From NCBI RefSeq assembly GCF_900475285.1, contig NZ_LS483370.1:4602001-4666000 (forward strand): DNA of 64,000 bases, written 5' to 3'. Below the pieces are notes generated by a model that did not search any database, was not told the origin of the DNA, and saw nothing but the letters and a program-made list of their open reading frames with translations. This document shows positions 25,096 through 34,277 of the stretch, in pieces (positions within the stretch are counted from its first letter, which is position 1; every line of letters starts with the position of its first letter). This DNA is from Pseudomonas taetrolens. Its GTDB lineage: Bacteria > Pseudomonadota > Gammaproteobacteria > Pseudomonadales > Pseudomonadaceae. A program made the translations under genes and the position numbers.

Positions 25096-25596
25096 ATGTC
25101 GGCGCTCGACCATTCCGTGGTCCATCGGTTGTACCGCGATCACAACAGTTGGCTGAAAGGCTGGTTGCGCGTCCGGCTGGGCAATACGGCGGATGCTTCC
25201 GATCTTGCTCAGGACACGTTCCTGCGTGTCATGACGGCGCGCCATGACGCGCCTATCCGCGAGCCGCGAGGTTATCTGAGTACCATTGCCCGCTCGCTTT
25301 TGATCGATAAGGTCCGCCGCCGCACCATTGAGCAGGCTTACCTGCAGGCGCTGGCATTAAGGCCGGAGCCTGTGGATGTTTCGCCAGAGGTGCGCCTGTC
25401 GATCATCGAAACGCTGATCTCGATCGACGACCTGCTCGATGAGCTGGGGTCCAGGACGCGTGAGATCTTTCTGGCGGTGCAACTCGAAGGCTTGAGCTAC
25501 GTTGCCGCCGCTGAACGTTTCGGTGTGTCGGTCACCACGGTCAAAAACCATTTGATTCGCGCCATGACCCGCTGCCTGCTGCTGGTCGAGCAGTGA
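25096..25596 (+). CDS. ECF sigma factor, FecI family
   Basis: A 166-residue extracytoplasmic-function sigma factor. Region 2 (about 10-75) has LYRDHNSWLKGWLRVRLGNT, ADASDLAQDTFLRVM and EPRGYLSTIARSLLIDKVRR. Region 4 (about 105-160) has LLDELGSRTREIFLAVQLEG and VAAAERFGVSVTTVKNHLIR for -35 recognition. It overlaps the anti-sigma gene by four bases and lies upstream of a TonB receptor with a signalling domain, the classic FecI-FecR-FecA relay. It should direct transcription of the receptor when the cognate ferric siderophore binds. Confidence 0.94.
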   Translation: MSALDHSVVHRLYRDHNSWLKGWLRVRLGNTADASDLAQDTFLRVMTARHDAPIREPRGYLSTIARSLLIDKVRRRTIEQAYLQALALRPEPVDVSPEVRLSIIETLISIDDLLDELGSRTREIFLAVQLEGLSYVAAAERFGVSVTTVKNHLIRAMTRCLLLVEQ

Positions 25597-26543
25597 TGTC
25601 CAGCGCTCCGGATTTGAAGACGCTTGAGGCCGCTGCCACCTGGTACGTGCAGCTTAATGACGGAGCCGTCAGCGAGGCCCGGACCCGGGCCTGGCAGGCT
25701 TGGTTGCAAGCCTGTCCGCAGCACGCCGCCGCCTGGGCGCGTGTCGAAAAGCTTCAAAGCCAATGGGCAATGATCCCGCCAAAAGCAGCCCTCTCCAGCC
25801 TGGATGCCGCGAAAGCTCAACGCCGTGATGTCTTGAAAATGCTTGGCATGCTACTGGCCGTTGGCAGCAGTACATGGCTGGCGGTTGAGCACGTACCGTA
25901 TCGCTCGATGCTCGCTGAACACCGCACCGGTATCCGGGAGCGGCGCACGCTGCGTCTGGACGATGGCTCGCAACTGGAACTGAACAGCGACACGGCGCTG
26001 GATATCCTCTTCGATGCCAAACAGCGGTTGATCCGCCTGCACCAGGGCGAGATTCTGGTTCAGACCGCCAAGGACCCGGGCCAGCGCTCATTTATCGTGC
26101 ACACCGAGGATGGCAGCATACGCGCCCTTGGCACCCGCTTCAGCGTGCGTCAGTTACCCGGTCAGACGCGGGTCGGCGTAGAGCAATCGGCCGTGGAAAT
26201 TCGCCCCCTCAGGCACATTGATCTGCTCCTGCGGCTGGAAGCCGGGCAACAAGTCACTTTCGATCGCGATGCCGCCGGTGAAATCGAGCGTTTGCCTTCC
26301 GCCTCCACCGCCTGGGTCAAAGGCATGTTGAGCGTGGATGACTGGCGGCTGGGGGACTTTGTCGAGGAGCTGGGGCGCTATCGCCCGGGTGTACTGCGCT
26401 GTGCAACATCGGTTCAAGACTTGAGTATTTCGGGGGCTTTTCGGATCGATGACACCGAAACGGTTCTGGAGAACCTGGGTAAGACCTTACCGGTGAAGGT
26501 GCGTTATCTGACCCGTTACTGGGTCAGTATCGAACCGGCATAA
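25593..26543 (+). CDS. FecR-type anti-sigma/sigma regulator
   Basis: A 316-residue inner-membrane signal transducer. The cytoplasmic DUF4880 domain (1-75) includes AATWYVQLNDGAVSEARTRA and the WxxW-type LQACPQHAAAWARVEKLQSQ. A membrane helix lies near 85-100 (MLGMLLAVGSSTWLAV), and the periplasmic FecR domain (110-225) has GERRTLRLDDGSQLELNSD-type sequence (here IRERRTLRLDDGSQLELNSD) and HQGEILVQTAKDP. The C-terminal STN-interacting part reads SVDDWRLGDFVEELGRYRPG. It is coupled to the sigma gene by a four-base overlap and sits 113 bases before the receptor. Confidence 0.93.
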   Translation: MMSSAPDLKTLEAAATWYVQLNDGAVSEARTRAWQAWLQACPQHAAAWARVEKLQSQWAMIPPKAALSSLDAAKAQRRDVLKMLGMLLAVGSSTWLAVEHVPYRSMLAEHRTGIRERRTLRLDDGSQLELNSDTALDILFDAKQRLIRLHQGEILVQTAKDPGQRSFIVHTEDGSIRALGTRFSVRQLPGQTRVGVEQSAVEIRPLRHIDLLLRLEAGQQVTFDRDAAGEIERLPSASTAWVKGMLSVDDWRLGDFVEELGRYRPGVLRCATSVQDLSISGAFRIDDTETVLENLGKTLPVKVRYLTRYWVSIEPA

Positions 26544-26656
26544 GCGAACGCGCAAAATGCTTTGGCCTTTAACCTTGCTGATTTCGATTCTCATCCGTCA
26601 ATGACATAAGCCGCGACCGCAGCGCGTTTCTGCCATGACCATGCAAGGATCACCGA

Positions 26657-29095
26657 ATGCCCCCGCTCCCCCTCAATGCCACAACTAAAATAACGCGCGC
26701 TGTTCGCCTGGCGGTATTGGGTGCATCCCTCGCCAGCGTGTCCGGCCTGGCACTGATGTCCACTCAGGCTTGCGCGCAAAGCCAGACGGCTTATCAGGTC
26801 GCCGCAGGCCCGCTGGGCAAGGCCCTTACCCAATTTGGCGTGCAAGCGGGGGTCACTATTTCGTTCGACACCGAGCAGGCCCGGTACCTCAACACCGCCG
26901 GACTAGAAGGCTCGTACAGCATCGAGGAAGGCCTCGACCGTCTGCTCGCCAACAGCGGGTTGCAAGCACAGCGTCAGAGCAACGGTGGCTATGTACTTGT
27001 TGCCAGCAACCCCGAAGAGGCGCTGCAACTGGGGGCCACTCAAGTCATCACCAACCAGCTGGGCACGGTGACCGAAGGCACCGGTTCCTACACGCCCGGG
27101 GCCATTTCTACGGCCACCCGCCTGGTGCTGACACCCCGCGAGACGCCGCAATCGATTAGCGTGATCACCCGTCAGCACATGGATGATTTTGCGCTCGACA
27201 ATGTCGACGACGTGATGCGCCACACCCCCGGCATTACCGTATCGGCCTATGACACGGACCGGACCAACTACTACTCCCGCGGATTCTCGATCAATAACTT
27301 CCAGTACGACGGGATTCCCTCCGCCGTGCGTAACGTCGCTTATTCGGCGGGCAACACCCTGAGCGACATGGCGATCTATGACCGGATCGAGGTTCTCAAA
27401 GGCGCCTCCGGCCTGCTCAGCGGGGCAGGTTCCCTGGGGGGCACCATCAACCTGGTGCGTAAAAAACCCACCCACGAATTTCATGGCCATATCACCGCAG
27501 GAGCCGGTTCCTGGGACAACTACCGTACCGAAGTGGACCTCAGCGGCCCGTTGACCGAAACCGGTAATGTCCGCGGTCGCGCCGTGGCGGCCTATCAAGA
27601 CAGGCAGTCGTATATCGACCGCTACTCGAACCAGAGTTCGGTGTTCTACGGCATCCTTGAAGTCGACCTGACGCCCGACACATTGCTGACCGTGGGTGCC
27701 GACTATCAGGACAACAAACCCCAGGGCTCTACGTGGTCGGGGAGCTTTCCGCTCTACAACTATGCGGGTGAGATCAACGATGCCAAACGCTCATTCAGCA
27801 ACGCCACCGACTGGAGCAGTTGGCAGCAATACACCCGCACCGTCTTCGCGACCCTGGAACAGGATCTGGGCAGTGGCTGGGTGGGTAAGCTGCAACTGGA
27901 CCACAAGCTCAATGGCTACGATGCCCAATTGGGAGCGATCCAGTTCAACCAGCCCGCAGCTGATGGCACCGCCACAATCAACGCTCAACGTTACAAGGGC
28001 GAAACCACCAGCGATGCGGCCGACCTTTATGTCAGCGGCCCCTACAATTTTCTGGGGCGAGAGCATGAACTGGTGCTGGGCGGCTCGATCAGTACCGCGA
28101 ACTGGAAAGGCAAAGGTTACTGGGACGTCACGTTCGCCACACCCAACCTGGTCGATTACTTCAACTGGAACGGGCACCTGGCCAAACCTGACTGGGGCCG
28201 TGCGTCGCAAATCAGCGATGACACCGTGCGCCAGACAGGCATCTACGCCACCACGCGCCTGAACATCACTGATGACTTGAAGCTCTTCCTGGGCGGGCGA
28301 GTGGTCGACTACACCCTGACCGGTACAACCAATACCTACCGCGAGTCGGGGCGTTTGATTCCTTACGCTGGCATCACCTATGACCTCACCGACTACCTGA
28401 CCGCGTATGCCAGCTACACCGATGTGTTCATGCCTCAGGAGTTCTACAACCTGGATCGCAACAGCAAGATGCTGGACCCGGACGAGGGAGAAAACTATGA
28501 AATCGGCCTCAAGAGCGAGTTTTTCGATGGCCGCCTGAACGCCAGCCTGGCGTACTTCGAAGTCAAGGAAAGCAACCGCCCCACCCCGGACGATGACTGG
28601 AACAACCTGTCACCCACCCCGCCCAACTACGCCTTCAAGGGTACCGCCGCGAAAACCAAGGGCTACGAGCTGGAAGTGTCCGGTGAGCTGAGCCCGGGCT
28701 GGAGCCTGCAGGCCGGGTATACCCACAAGGTGGTGCGCGATGACACCGGTAAAAAGATTTCGACCTTCGAACCCGAAGATCAGCTCAGCTTCTACACCAT
28801 CTACAAACTCAAGGGTGATCTGAACAAAGTCTCCGTGGGCGGTGGCGCACGCTGGCAGAGCACAGCCTGGCAAGAGATGTACAACAGCCCCAAGGATCGC
28901 TACGAAGATTTCTCGCAAAAACCCTACTGGGTTGTGGATCTGATGACCCGCTATCAATTCACGGAAAACCTGTCGACCACGCTCAACGTCAACAACGTGT
29001 TCGACAAGTACTACTACACCAACATCGGCTTCTATAACTCAGCGATCTATGGCGAGCCACGCAACTTCATGCTGACCACACGCTGGGATTTCTGA
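26657..29095 (+). CDS. TonB-dependent siderophore receptor with STN signalling domain
   Basis: An 812-residue outer-membrane receptor and transducer. A signal peptide runs to about residue 41 (ending TQACAQ). The STN domain (about 48-100: YQVAAGPLGKALTQFGVQAG, SYSIEEGLDRLLANSGLQ) passes the signal to FecR. The TonB-box region and plug (about 150-280) contain ETPQSISVITRQHMDDF, YYSRGFSINNFQYDG and EVLKGASGLLSGAGSLGG. The 22-strand barrel ends NFMLTTRWDF, with terminal Phe as needed for Bam-mediated assembly. The YSRGFSINNFQYDGIP form recalls FpvA/FoxA-type hydroxamate or pyoverdine receptors, but the ligand is not assignable. The ribosome-binding site AAGGAT precedes the ATG by seven bases. 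Confidence 0.93.
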   Translation: MPPLPLNATTKITRAVRLAVLGASLASVSGLALMSTQACAQSQTAYQVAAGPLGKALTQFGVQAGVTISFDTEQARYLNTAGLEGSYSIEEGLDRLLANSGLQAQRQSNGGYVLVASNPEEALQLGATQVITNQLGTVTEGTGSYTPGAISTATRLVLTPRETPQSISVITRQHMDDFALDNVDDVMRHTPGITVSAYDTDRTNYYSRGFSINNFQYDGIPSAVRNVAYSAGNTLSDMAIYDRIEVLKGASGLLSGAGSLGGTINLVRKKPTHEFHGHITAGAGSWDNYRTEVDLSGPLTETGNVRGRAVAAYQDRQSYIDRYSNQSSVFYGILEVDLTPDTLLTVGADYQDNKPQGSTWSGSFPLYNYAGEINDAKRSFSNATDWSSWQQYTRTVFATLEQDLGSGWVGKLQLDHKLNGYDAQLGAIQFNQPAADGTATINAQRYKGETTSDAADLYVSGPYNFLGREHELVLGGSISTANWKGKGYWDVTFATPNLVDYFNWNGHLAKPDWGRASQISDDTVRQTGIYATTRLNITDDLKLFLGGRVVDYTLTGTTNTYRESGRLIPYAGITYDLTDYLTAYASYTDVFMPQEFYNLDRNSKMLDPDEGENYEIGLKSEFFDGRLNASLAYFEVKESNRPTPDDDWNNLSPTPPNYAFKGTAAKTKGYELEVSGELSPGWSLQAGYTHKVVRDDTGKKISTFEPEDQLSFYTIYKLKGDLNKVSVGGGARWQSTAWQEMYNSPKDRYEDFSQKPYWVVDLMTRYQFTENLSTTLNVNNVFDKYYYTNIGFYNSAIYGEPRNFMLTTRWDF

Positions 29096-29132
29096 GGCTC
29101 ACCGCCAATCACTCAAGCGACTGAGTTTCACC

Positions 29133-29160
29133 TGCAGGAGCGAGTACGCTCGCGCCTGCA
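29133..29160. repeat. REP-type palindrome
   Basis: TGCAGGAGCGAGTACGCTCG followed by CGCCTGCA: a 28-base imperfect palindrome of the kind scattered in fluorescent pseudomonads, 37 bases past the receptor stop. It may stabilise the receptor mRNA 3' end. Confidence 0.75.
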
Positions 29161-29306
29161 TTTGTCCTTCAGTGCACCGCAAGGCAAGGCTTTGGCCTGG
29201 ACACACACCCGACAGATGACCCCACATCATCTATCCCTTGAACATTCATCCTTTGTCAGCCGGCGCAGCGATGCCCTTTAATGGATGAAAATACAGGGAG
29301 GCCGAC

Positions 29307-30653
29307 ATGATTTTGGGCAAAACACTTGAGAGCTGGTGCACCCGCTACCCGCTGATTCGCGAGCTGATCGCGCTGCAAGAAACCACCTGGTTCAACCCTG
29401 GGGTTGCGCCGGTGGCACAGGCGCTTACCGATACGGGACTGACTGACGCTGATGTCGCCGACGCCAGCGCGCGCCTTGACCGGTTTGCGGCCTACCTGCG
29501 GGTGGCCTTCCCTGAAACAGAGGGCAGTGCTGGCATTATCGAGTCCGACATCCAGCCCATGACGCATCTGCATCCATTGCTAGCCGAGCGTTACGGGCAA
29601 AGCCTCAACGGCGCGCTGTGGCTCAAGCGCGACAGCCATCTGCCCATTTCAGGCTCGATCAAGGCCCGTGGCGGGATTTATGAAGTGCTCAAGCAAGCTG
29701 AAGTCCTGGCCCTGGCCGGAGGGCTGCTAACCCTTGATGACGACTACGCGCTGCTGCACAGCGACAAGGCTCGGGCCTTTTTCGGCCAGTACAAAATAGC
29801 CGTCGGCTCCACTGGAAACCTCGGCATGTCGATCGGCATCATGGGTGCTGCGCTGGGCTTTCAGGTGACCGTTCATATGTCGGCAGATGCCCGGCAATGG
29901 AAGAAAGACAAGCTGCGCTCACACGGTGTAACGGTGGTCGAATACCAAAGTGATTACAGCGTGGCCGTAGCCCAGGGTCGCCAGCAAGCGGAGTCCGATC
30001 CGTCCTGCCATTTCGTCGACGACGAAAACTCGGTCAATCTGTTCCTCGGTTACGCGGTGGCCGGCGAACGCTTGAAGCAACAACTGGCGGCGGCACAGAT
30101 CAGCGTGGATGAACAACATCCGTTGTTTGTTTACCTGCCCTGCGGAGTAGGTGGCGCGCCGGGCGGGGTGGCCTTTGGCTTGAAGCTGGCCTTCGGCGAT
30201 GCCGTGCATTGCATTTTCGCCGAGCCGACTCACTCACCCTGCATGCTGCTGGGCGTGTACACCGGGCTGCACGATGAAGTCAGCGTGCAGGATTTCGGTA
30301 TCGATAACGTAACCGCTGCAGACGGTCTGGCGGTTGGCCGGGCTTCCGGTTTTGTCGGCAAGGCCATGCAGCGCATGCTGGACGGCTTTTACACCGTCAG
30401 TGACGAAGAAATGTACAGCCTGCTGGCCCTGATGGAGCGCAGCGAAGGCTTGCGCCTTGAACCTTCCGCGCTGGCGGGCGTGCCCGGTTTTGCCAGGGTG
30501 CAGGCCGAACAACAAGGCTATCTGACCCGCGCAGGCTTGAGCCCGCAAGCCATGAACAACGCCACCCATCTGATATGGGCCACAGGGGGCAATATGGTGC
30601 CTGCAGACGAGATGGACGCTTACCTGGCCAAAGGTCGTGAGTTGCTGGGCTGA
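29307..30653 (+). CDS. dsdA: D-serine dehydratase
   Basis: A 448-residue PLP enzyme converting D-serine to pyruvate and ammonia. PLP lysine: [13 protein letters not shown] (Lys119). Phosphate-binding glycine loop: [14 protein letters not shown] near 170. N-terminal block [12 protein letters not shown] and [20 protein letters not shown] are DsdA-specific. C-terminal [16 protein letters not shown] is also a family hallmark. Length equals the E. coli enzyme. The LysR regulator follows 83 bases downstream on the same strand, rather than divergently as in E. coli. No D-serine permease (dsdX) is present. Confidence 0.95.
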   Translation: MILGKTLESWCTRYPLIRELIALQETTWFNPGVAPVAQALTDTGLTDADVADASARLDRFAAYLRVAFPETEGSAGIIESDIQPMTHLHPLLAERYGQSLNGALWLKRDSHLPISGSIKARGGIYEVLKQAEVLALAGGLLTLDDDYALLHSDKARAFFGQYKIAVGSTGNLGMSIGIMGAALGFQVTVHMSADARQWKKDKLRSHGVTVVEYQSDYSVAVAQGRQQAESDPSCHFVDDENSVNLFLGYAVAGERLKQQLAAAQISVDEQHPLFVYLPCGVGGAPGGVAFGLKLAFGDAVHCIFAEPTHSPCMLLGVYTGLHDEVSVQDFGIDNVTAADGLAVGRASGFVGKAMQRMLDGFYTVSDEEMYSLLALMERSEGLRLEPSALAGVPGFARVQAEQQGYLTRAGLSPQAMNNATHLIWATGGNMVPADEMDAYLAKGRELLG

Positions 30654-30736
30654 CTCAAGCGCAAAGCGGATGTGGCAAGATGCACGCATTGCCACATCCC
30701 GTAAGAAGTCAGCCTTTGGCTTGAGGGAAAACCGCT

Positions 30737-31702
30737 GTGCTTAACCTTCCACCTCGAATCAGCGCCCGGCTCGACAGTCGCCAGTTCGCCAACCTGCATA
30801 CCTTTCTGGTCGCCGCTCGTCATCTGAGTTTCGCCCGGGCAGCACAAGAACTGTGCTTGACCGCCAGCGCCGTCAGCCACCGTATCGGCCGACTCGAAAC
30901 GGCGTTGAACATGAAGCTGTTCCAGCGCCTGACCCGACAGGTCAGCCTGACAGATGAGGGCGAGCGCATCTTCGAAGTACTGCAGCACGCGATGGGCGAA
31001 TTGTCCGAAGCATTGGAGCACTCTTCACGCGTCGAAGTTACCGGCTCCATCGCCCTCTATGTACGGCCCTCGATCGCTCAATGCTGGCTGGTGCCCAGGC
31101 TGGCTGATTTTGTCGAGCGTTACCCTCTGGTCTCGCTGGACCTGCGGGTAGGCAATGACAATGTTGATTTCCGAACCCGCAAAGTTGACTTGGCCCTGTA
31201 TTACGCCAATGGCGAATTCCCCGGACTGAAAAGCCATCGATTGATGCGCGAACAGTCGGCCCCGGTGTGCAGCCCTGAATATGCAGAGCACCATCGTCTG
31301 TATGAGCAACCGGAAAACCTCAAGCATTGCACCACGCTGCATGACGCTCTGGCCTGGGATCATGCGGCTTTCGATGCCGAATGGACGCTGTGGGCAGAAC
31401 AACACAACCTGCTGGGGGCTCTGCCCAAACGGACCTTGACCTTTGACCGCTCCGACCTGAGCGTGACAGCGGCCCTGAATCACGCCGGCATTGCCATTGG
31501 CCGCCAGCAGTTGGTACAGAAGCACATTGATAGCGGCGAACTCGTGCTGCCCCTCGCCGGGTTCAGCCGTTCTGGTCACTACGATTATTATCTGGTGCAT
31601 CCACCGCTCAGTACCATCCCCAAGCGCCTGCTGGTGTTTATGAACTGGCTGCGCGAGTGCGCACGACAATCCGCTGTGCTGGATGATCAGGAGGACGGAT
31701 AG
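30737..31702 (+). CDS. dsdC: LysR family regulator, DsdC-like, GTG start
   Basis: A 321-residue regulator next to dsdA and presumably its D-serine-responsive activator. The DNA-binding domain is NLHTFLVAARHLSFARAAQELCLTASAVSHRIGRLE with LFQRLTRQVSLTDEGERIFE. The effector domain (about 105-310) has IALYVRPSIAQCWLVPRLAD, the GcvA/DsdC type of subgroup. Start: GTG at 30737 with GAGGGA eight bases upstream; no ATG gives a full helix-turn-helix. A strong bidirectional terminator follows. The symbol rests on the gene pairing and subgroup. Confidence 0.85.
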   Translation: MLNLPPRISARLDSRQFANLHTFLVAARHLSFARAAQELCLTASAVSHRIGRLETALNMKLFQRLTRQVSLTDEGERIFEVLQHAMGELSEALEHSSRVEVTGSIALYVRPSIAQCWLVPRLADFVERYPLVSLDLRVGNDNVDFRTRKVDLALYYANGEFPGLKSHRLMREQSAPVCSPEYAEHHRLYEQPENLKHCTTLHDALAWDHAAFDAEWTLWAEQHNLLGALPKRTLTFDRSDLSVTAALNHAGIAIGRQQLVQKHIDSGELVLPLAGFSRSGHYDYYLVHPPLSTIPKRLLVFMNWLRECARQSAVLDDQEDG

Positions 31703-31720
31703 GTGTTTGCCCGCGCCAAT

Positions 31721-31752
31721 AAAAACGCCCCGAACCAGTCGGGGCGTTTTTT
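31721..31752. terminator. bidirectional Rho-independent terminator
   Basis: A 12-bp stem AAAACGCCCCGA-ACCAG-TCGGGGCGTTTT flanked by A-run and T-run, between the convergent dsdC and oprD-type genes. It serves both. Confidence 0.92.
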
Positions 31753-31788
31753 GTTGATCTGTGCGGCCTGTGTAACAGGCCACTGGCA

Positions 31789-33072
31789 TCAGAACACGCT
31801 GATCGGGTAATCCACGAACACGCGTATTTCGTTGCCGCCAACGTTGTAGTTGCTGGCGTTGTTCGACACGCGCAACCACGAACCGCGCAGACGCACGCTC
31901 AGGTCTTTGACCGGGCCGCTTTGAACAACGTATTTGGCCTGGTTGAAGATTTCGCGCTCGGTACCACGGCCACGGCCTGAACCGTCGTCGATGTTGCTGC
32001 CGCGTACGTAAGCGATGTTGTAGGTCAGGCCCGGGATGCCGACGGAACCGAAGTCGAAGCCGTAACCCAGCTGCCACGAACGCTCGTCCTTGGCATTGAA
32101 GTCGGACCAGTAGGAGTTGGCCAGCAAAATGGTGCTGCCGCCATCGCCGACGCCGCCGGCGTTACGGTAGCCACCGTACGGGTAGCCGATCTCACCGGTG
32201 CTGCTCTGGTAGGCCAGCAGCAGCGAGTGTGCGCCAAAGGCGTAAGTGGCCGCCAGGCTCCAGATTTTGTTGTCATCACCGTCGACTTTGAGCTCGTCAC
32301 GGGCGAAGTCTTCGTTGAGGTGAGTACGGTAACCGTTGAAGTCAAACGTCAGCGATTGTTTGTCTTGCAGCGGGATCGCGTAGGTCACGCCCAAGTACTG
32401 CTTGCGCAATACGTCTTCCATCTCGGAACCGTACAACGACGCCGACAGGTTCTCGGTGAACTTGTAGCTGCCACCAAACACGTTGATGCTTTTCAGATCG
32501 CCGCTGTCGCGGGCTTCGGCACTTTTACGCGACTCTGCGGTGAAGCGACCGACGTTGAGTTCCAGGCCGTCGATTTCCTTGGAGGTCAACAGTGTGCCGG
32601 TATAGCTCTCTGGCATCAGGCGCGTGTTGTCGTACATCAGCACCGGCAGCGCAGGCATCTGATCACCGTACTTGAGCACGGTGTTGGATACGCGAACCTT
32701 TACAGCTGCGCCAGCCTTGGCAATGTCGTTAGCGGCCTTGCCACTGTCGCCCTGCTTGAAGAAGTCGATGCCGCCCGCACCGCTCTTGCCGCCACCGCCA
32801 TCAAGGCGCAGCGCGTAAATGCCGAAGGCATCCACACCCACACCGACGGTGCCTTGGGTAAAGCCCGAGGTAAATGTACCCAGGAAGCCTTGGCCCCATT
32901 CGGCTTTATCTTGTTGATGGTTTTTATAGTCGCGGCTGATATACGCGTTACGCGCCAGCACGTTCAGATGACTGTCTTCGACAAAACCTTTTGCATCAGC
33001 TTGATCGTTGGCCATGGCCTGGGTCGCACTAAGCACACCCAATGCAAGCAAACCTATCCGTTTGTTCAACAT
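31789..33072 (-). CDS. OprD family outer-membrane porin
   Basis: A 427-residue, 18-strand substrate-specific porin. The signal peptide is MLNKRIGLLALGVLSATQAMA. The mature N-terminus has FVEDSHLNVLARNAYISRDY, the standard OprD opening. WGQGFLGTFTSGFTQGTVGVGVDAFGIYALRLDG follows, and the C-terminus GGNEIRVFVDYPISVF ends in Phe. The ATG at 33072 with AAGGA seven bases upstream is right; the earlier ATG at 33126 precedes the signal. OprD paralogs carry amino acids, small peptides or aromatic acids; which one is not determinable. Its position beside dsdA-dsdC is suggestive for D-serine but not evidence. Confidence 0.9.
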   Translation of the reverse strand: MLNKRIGLLALGVLSATQAMANDQADAKGFVEDSHLNVLARNAYISRDYKNHQQDKAEWGQGFLGTFTSGFTQGTVGVGVDAFGIYALRLDGGGGKSGAGGIDFFKQGDSGKAANDIAKAGAAVKVRVSNTVLKYGDQMPALPVLMYDNTRLMPESYTGTLLTSKEIDGLELNVGRFTAESRKSAEARDSGDLKSINVFGGSYKFTENLSASLYGSEMEDVLRKQYLGVTYAIPLQDKQSLTFDFNGYRTHLNEDFARDELKVDGDDNKIWSLAATYAFGAHSLLLAYQSSTGEIGYPYGGYRNAGGVGDGGSTILLANSYWSDFNAKDERSWQLGYGFDFGSVGIPGLTYNIAYVRGSNIDDGSGRGRGTEREIFNQAKYVVQSGPVKDLSVRLRGSWLRVSNNASNYNVGGNEIRVFVDYPISVF

Positions 33073-33148
33073 TTTATTTTCCTTATTACTGAATAAAGGC
33101 GCGCTGTGGGTTTCAAGCTGAAACATTGAGTGGTGGTTGCTTCACATA

Positions 33149-33183
33149 AACAAAAAAGACCCGCTCGAAGACTCGATGCGGGT
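33149..33183 (-). terminator. minus-strand terminator of the DsbA-like gene
   Basis: Read on the minus strand: ACCCGC...GCGGGT with an inner CTCGA-type repeat in the loop, followed by a run of T (complement of the A-run at 33152-33157). It lies about 140 bases past the DsbA-like stop and upstream of the porin. Confidence 0.65.
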
Positions 33184-33324
33184 ATTTCGCAAAGTTTGGT
33201 GCATGGCTTATCGCCACAGGCGTTGGCGGGAATCCTAGCCGCCGTGAAGGCAAGGTGTCAATTTCGTGAAAAATTCGTTACTTGGCATAAAACTTCAAAA
33301 CTTTGCCCGAAATACCCGAAACAG

Positions 33325-34020
33325 TTACTGGCAGCCATCCAGACCGCAGACTGGCGCGCATACACCTTCGCGTTCTGCGCTTACGCCTTCGCGCTGGCGC
33401 AGCCAGGCAGCAAACGCTTCGGGCTTGCCCAGATAGGGTCCCAGGTCGATGACTTGATACTGCCCGGACTGTTCCAGTACGACCGTCGGAAAGCCCTGGC
33501 CACCGACCTTTGACAACAGCTGACGACTGGTCTTGAAGTGCGCCAGGGTCACCTCACCACTCATCGCATCGTATGCCGTTCGAAATGCGTCGGCCTCCAG
33601 CCCCATCTCAACAGCCACCGCCATCAGCACGTCGTTATCGGCAATGCGCCGCCCTTTTTCGTAATGCGCCGTTTGCAAACGCCCCAGCATCTCAAGGCCA
33701 CGTCCGCCCAGCTGTTCAGCGGCCAGCACCGCAGTGGTCGGCGGCGCCGAATCAAACACCGCCGTGGTGTCGCGCAATAAACCCTCGAAATACGCCTCGC
33801 CAAAGGGCTGCCCGGTGTACTGCGCGATACGCAGATCGTGAGGCATCACGTAGTCGCGCAGTTGCGCAGACACCGGCTGGCGTTGCGCGCCGGTCATCAT
33901 CCCGCCGCCGTGGGCAACGACCGGCAAAATGCCGCGTGCCACGTCGATCAATGGCTTGGCGCCATAGCACCAACCACACAGGGGATCGTAGATGTAATGC
34001 AGGACGGGTGTAGCAGTCAT
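33325..34020 (-). CDS. DsbA family protein (FrnE-like thioredoxin fold)
   Basis: A 231-residue oxidoreductase. The active site CGWC (Cys15-Cys18) follows the first strand HYIYDPLCGWCYGAKPLIDV, and the cis-Pro loop is KVGGQGFPTVVLEQ near residue 175. The helical insertion between strands is the DsbA/FrnE type. No signal peptide is present, so it is cytoplasmic, unlike true DsbA. The C-terminus carries three more cysteines, CAPVCGLDGCQ (Cys221, 225, 230), which could form a metal site or a resolving disulfide. It is monocistronic and lies next to iron-uptake and porin genes with no obvious link. Function likely thiol-disulfide exchange or isomerisation. Confidence 0.88.
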   Translation of the reverse strand: MTATPVLHYIYDPLCGWCYGAKPLIDVARGILPVVAHGGGMMTGAQRQPVSAQLRDYVMPHDLRIAQYTGQPFGEAYFEGLLRDTTAVFDSAPPTTAVLAAEQLGGRGLEMLGRLQTAHYEKGRRIADNDVLMAVAVEMGLEADAFRTAYDAMSGEVTLAHFKTSRQLLSKVGGQGFPTVVLEQSGQYQVIDLGPYLGKPEAFAAWLRQREGVSAEREGVCAPVCGLDGCQ

Positions 34021-34186
34021 GGCTTGCTCCGCAGAATCAATAAATCAGAGTGCCAGCCTAGCCTTGCGAGGTAAGCGGAAAAACGCCGGTATGGCTTTTA
34101 GTCTGTTTCGCGAACCGGGCGAATCCGGTGTGGTGAGATCCGGAAGAGATAGAAACAAACAGATACATATTTACAGGCAGCACAAA

Positions 34187-34201
34187 TGGTAATCCTTACC
34201 A
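34187..34201. promoter_or_regulatory. Fur-box candidate before TonB receptor
   Basis: TGGTAATCCTTACCA matches 12 of 15 positions of the Fur 7-1-7 core and is itself a near-perfect palindrome. It lies 76 bases upstream of the receptor ATG. A second degenerate match, ACCATTACCATTC, follows at about 34214-34226. Iron repression by Fur is expected. Confidence 0.7.
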
Positions 34202-34277
34202 CCCACTAACAAGAACCATTACCATTCGCGCCCTAAAAATATAACCCCCCTCTCAACCGCCCGGACACTTCTCAACC

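Noticed and set aside
31025..32077. 350-codon frame on the minus strand across dsdC and the porin gene
   Set aside because: It crosses two verified genes and a bidirectional terminator, so it is not a real transcript unit.
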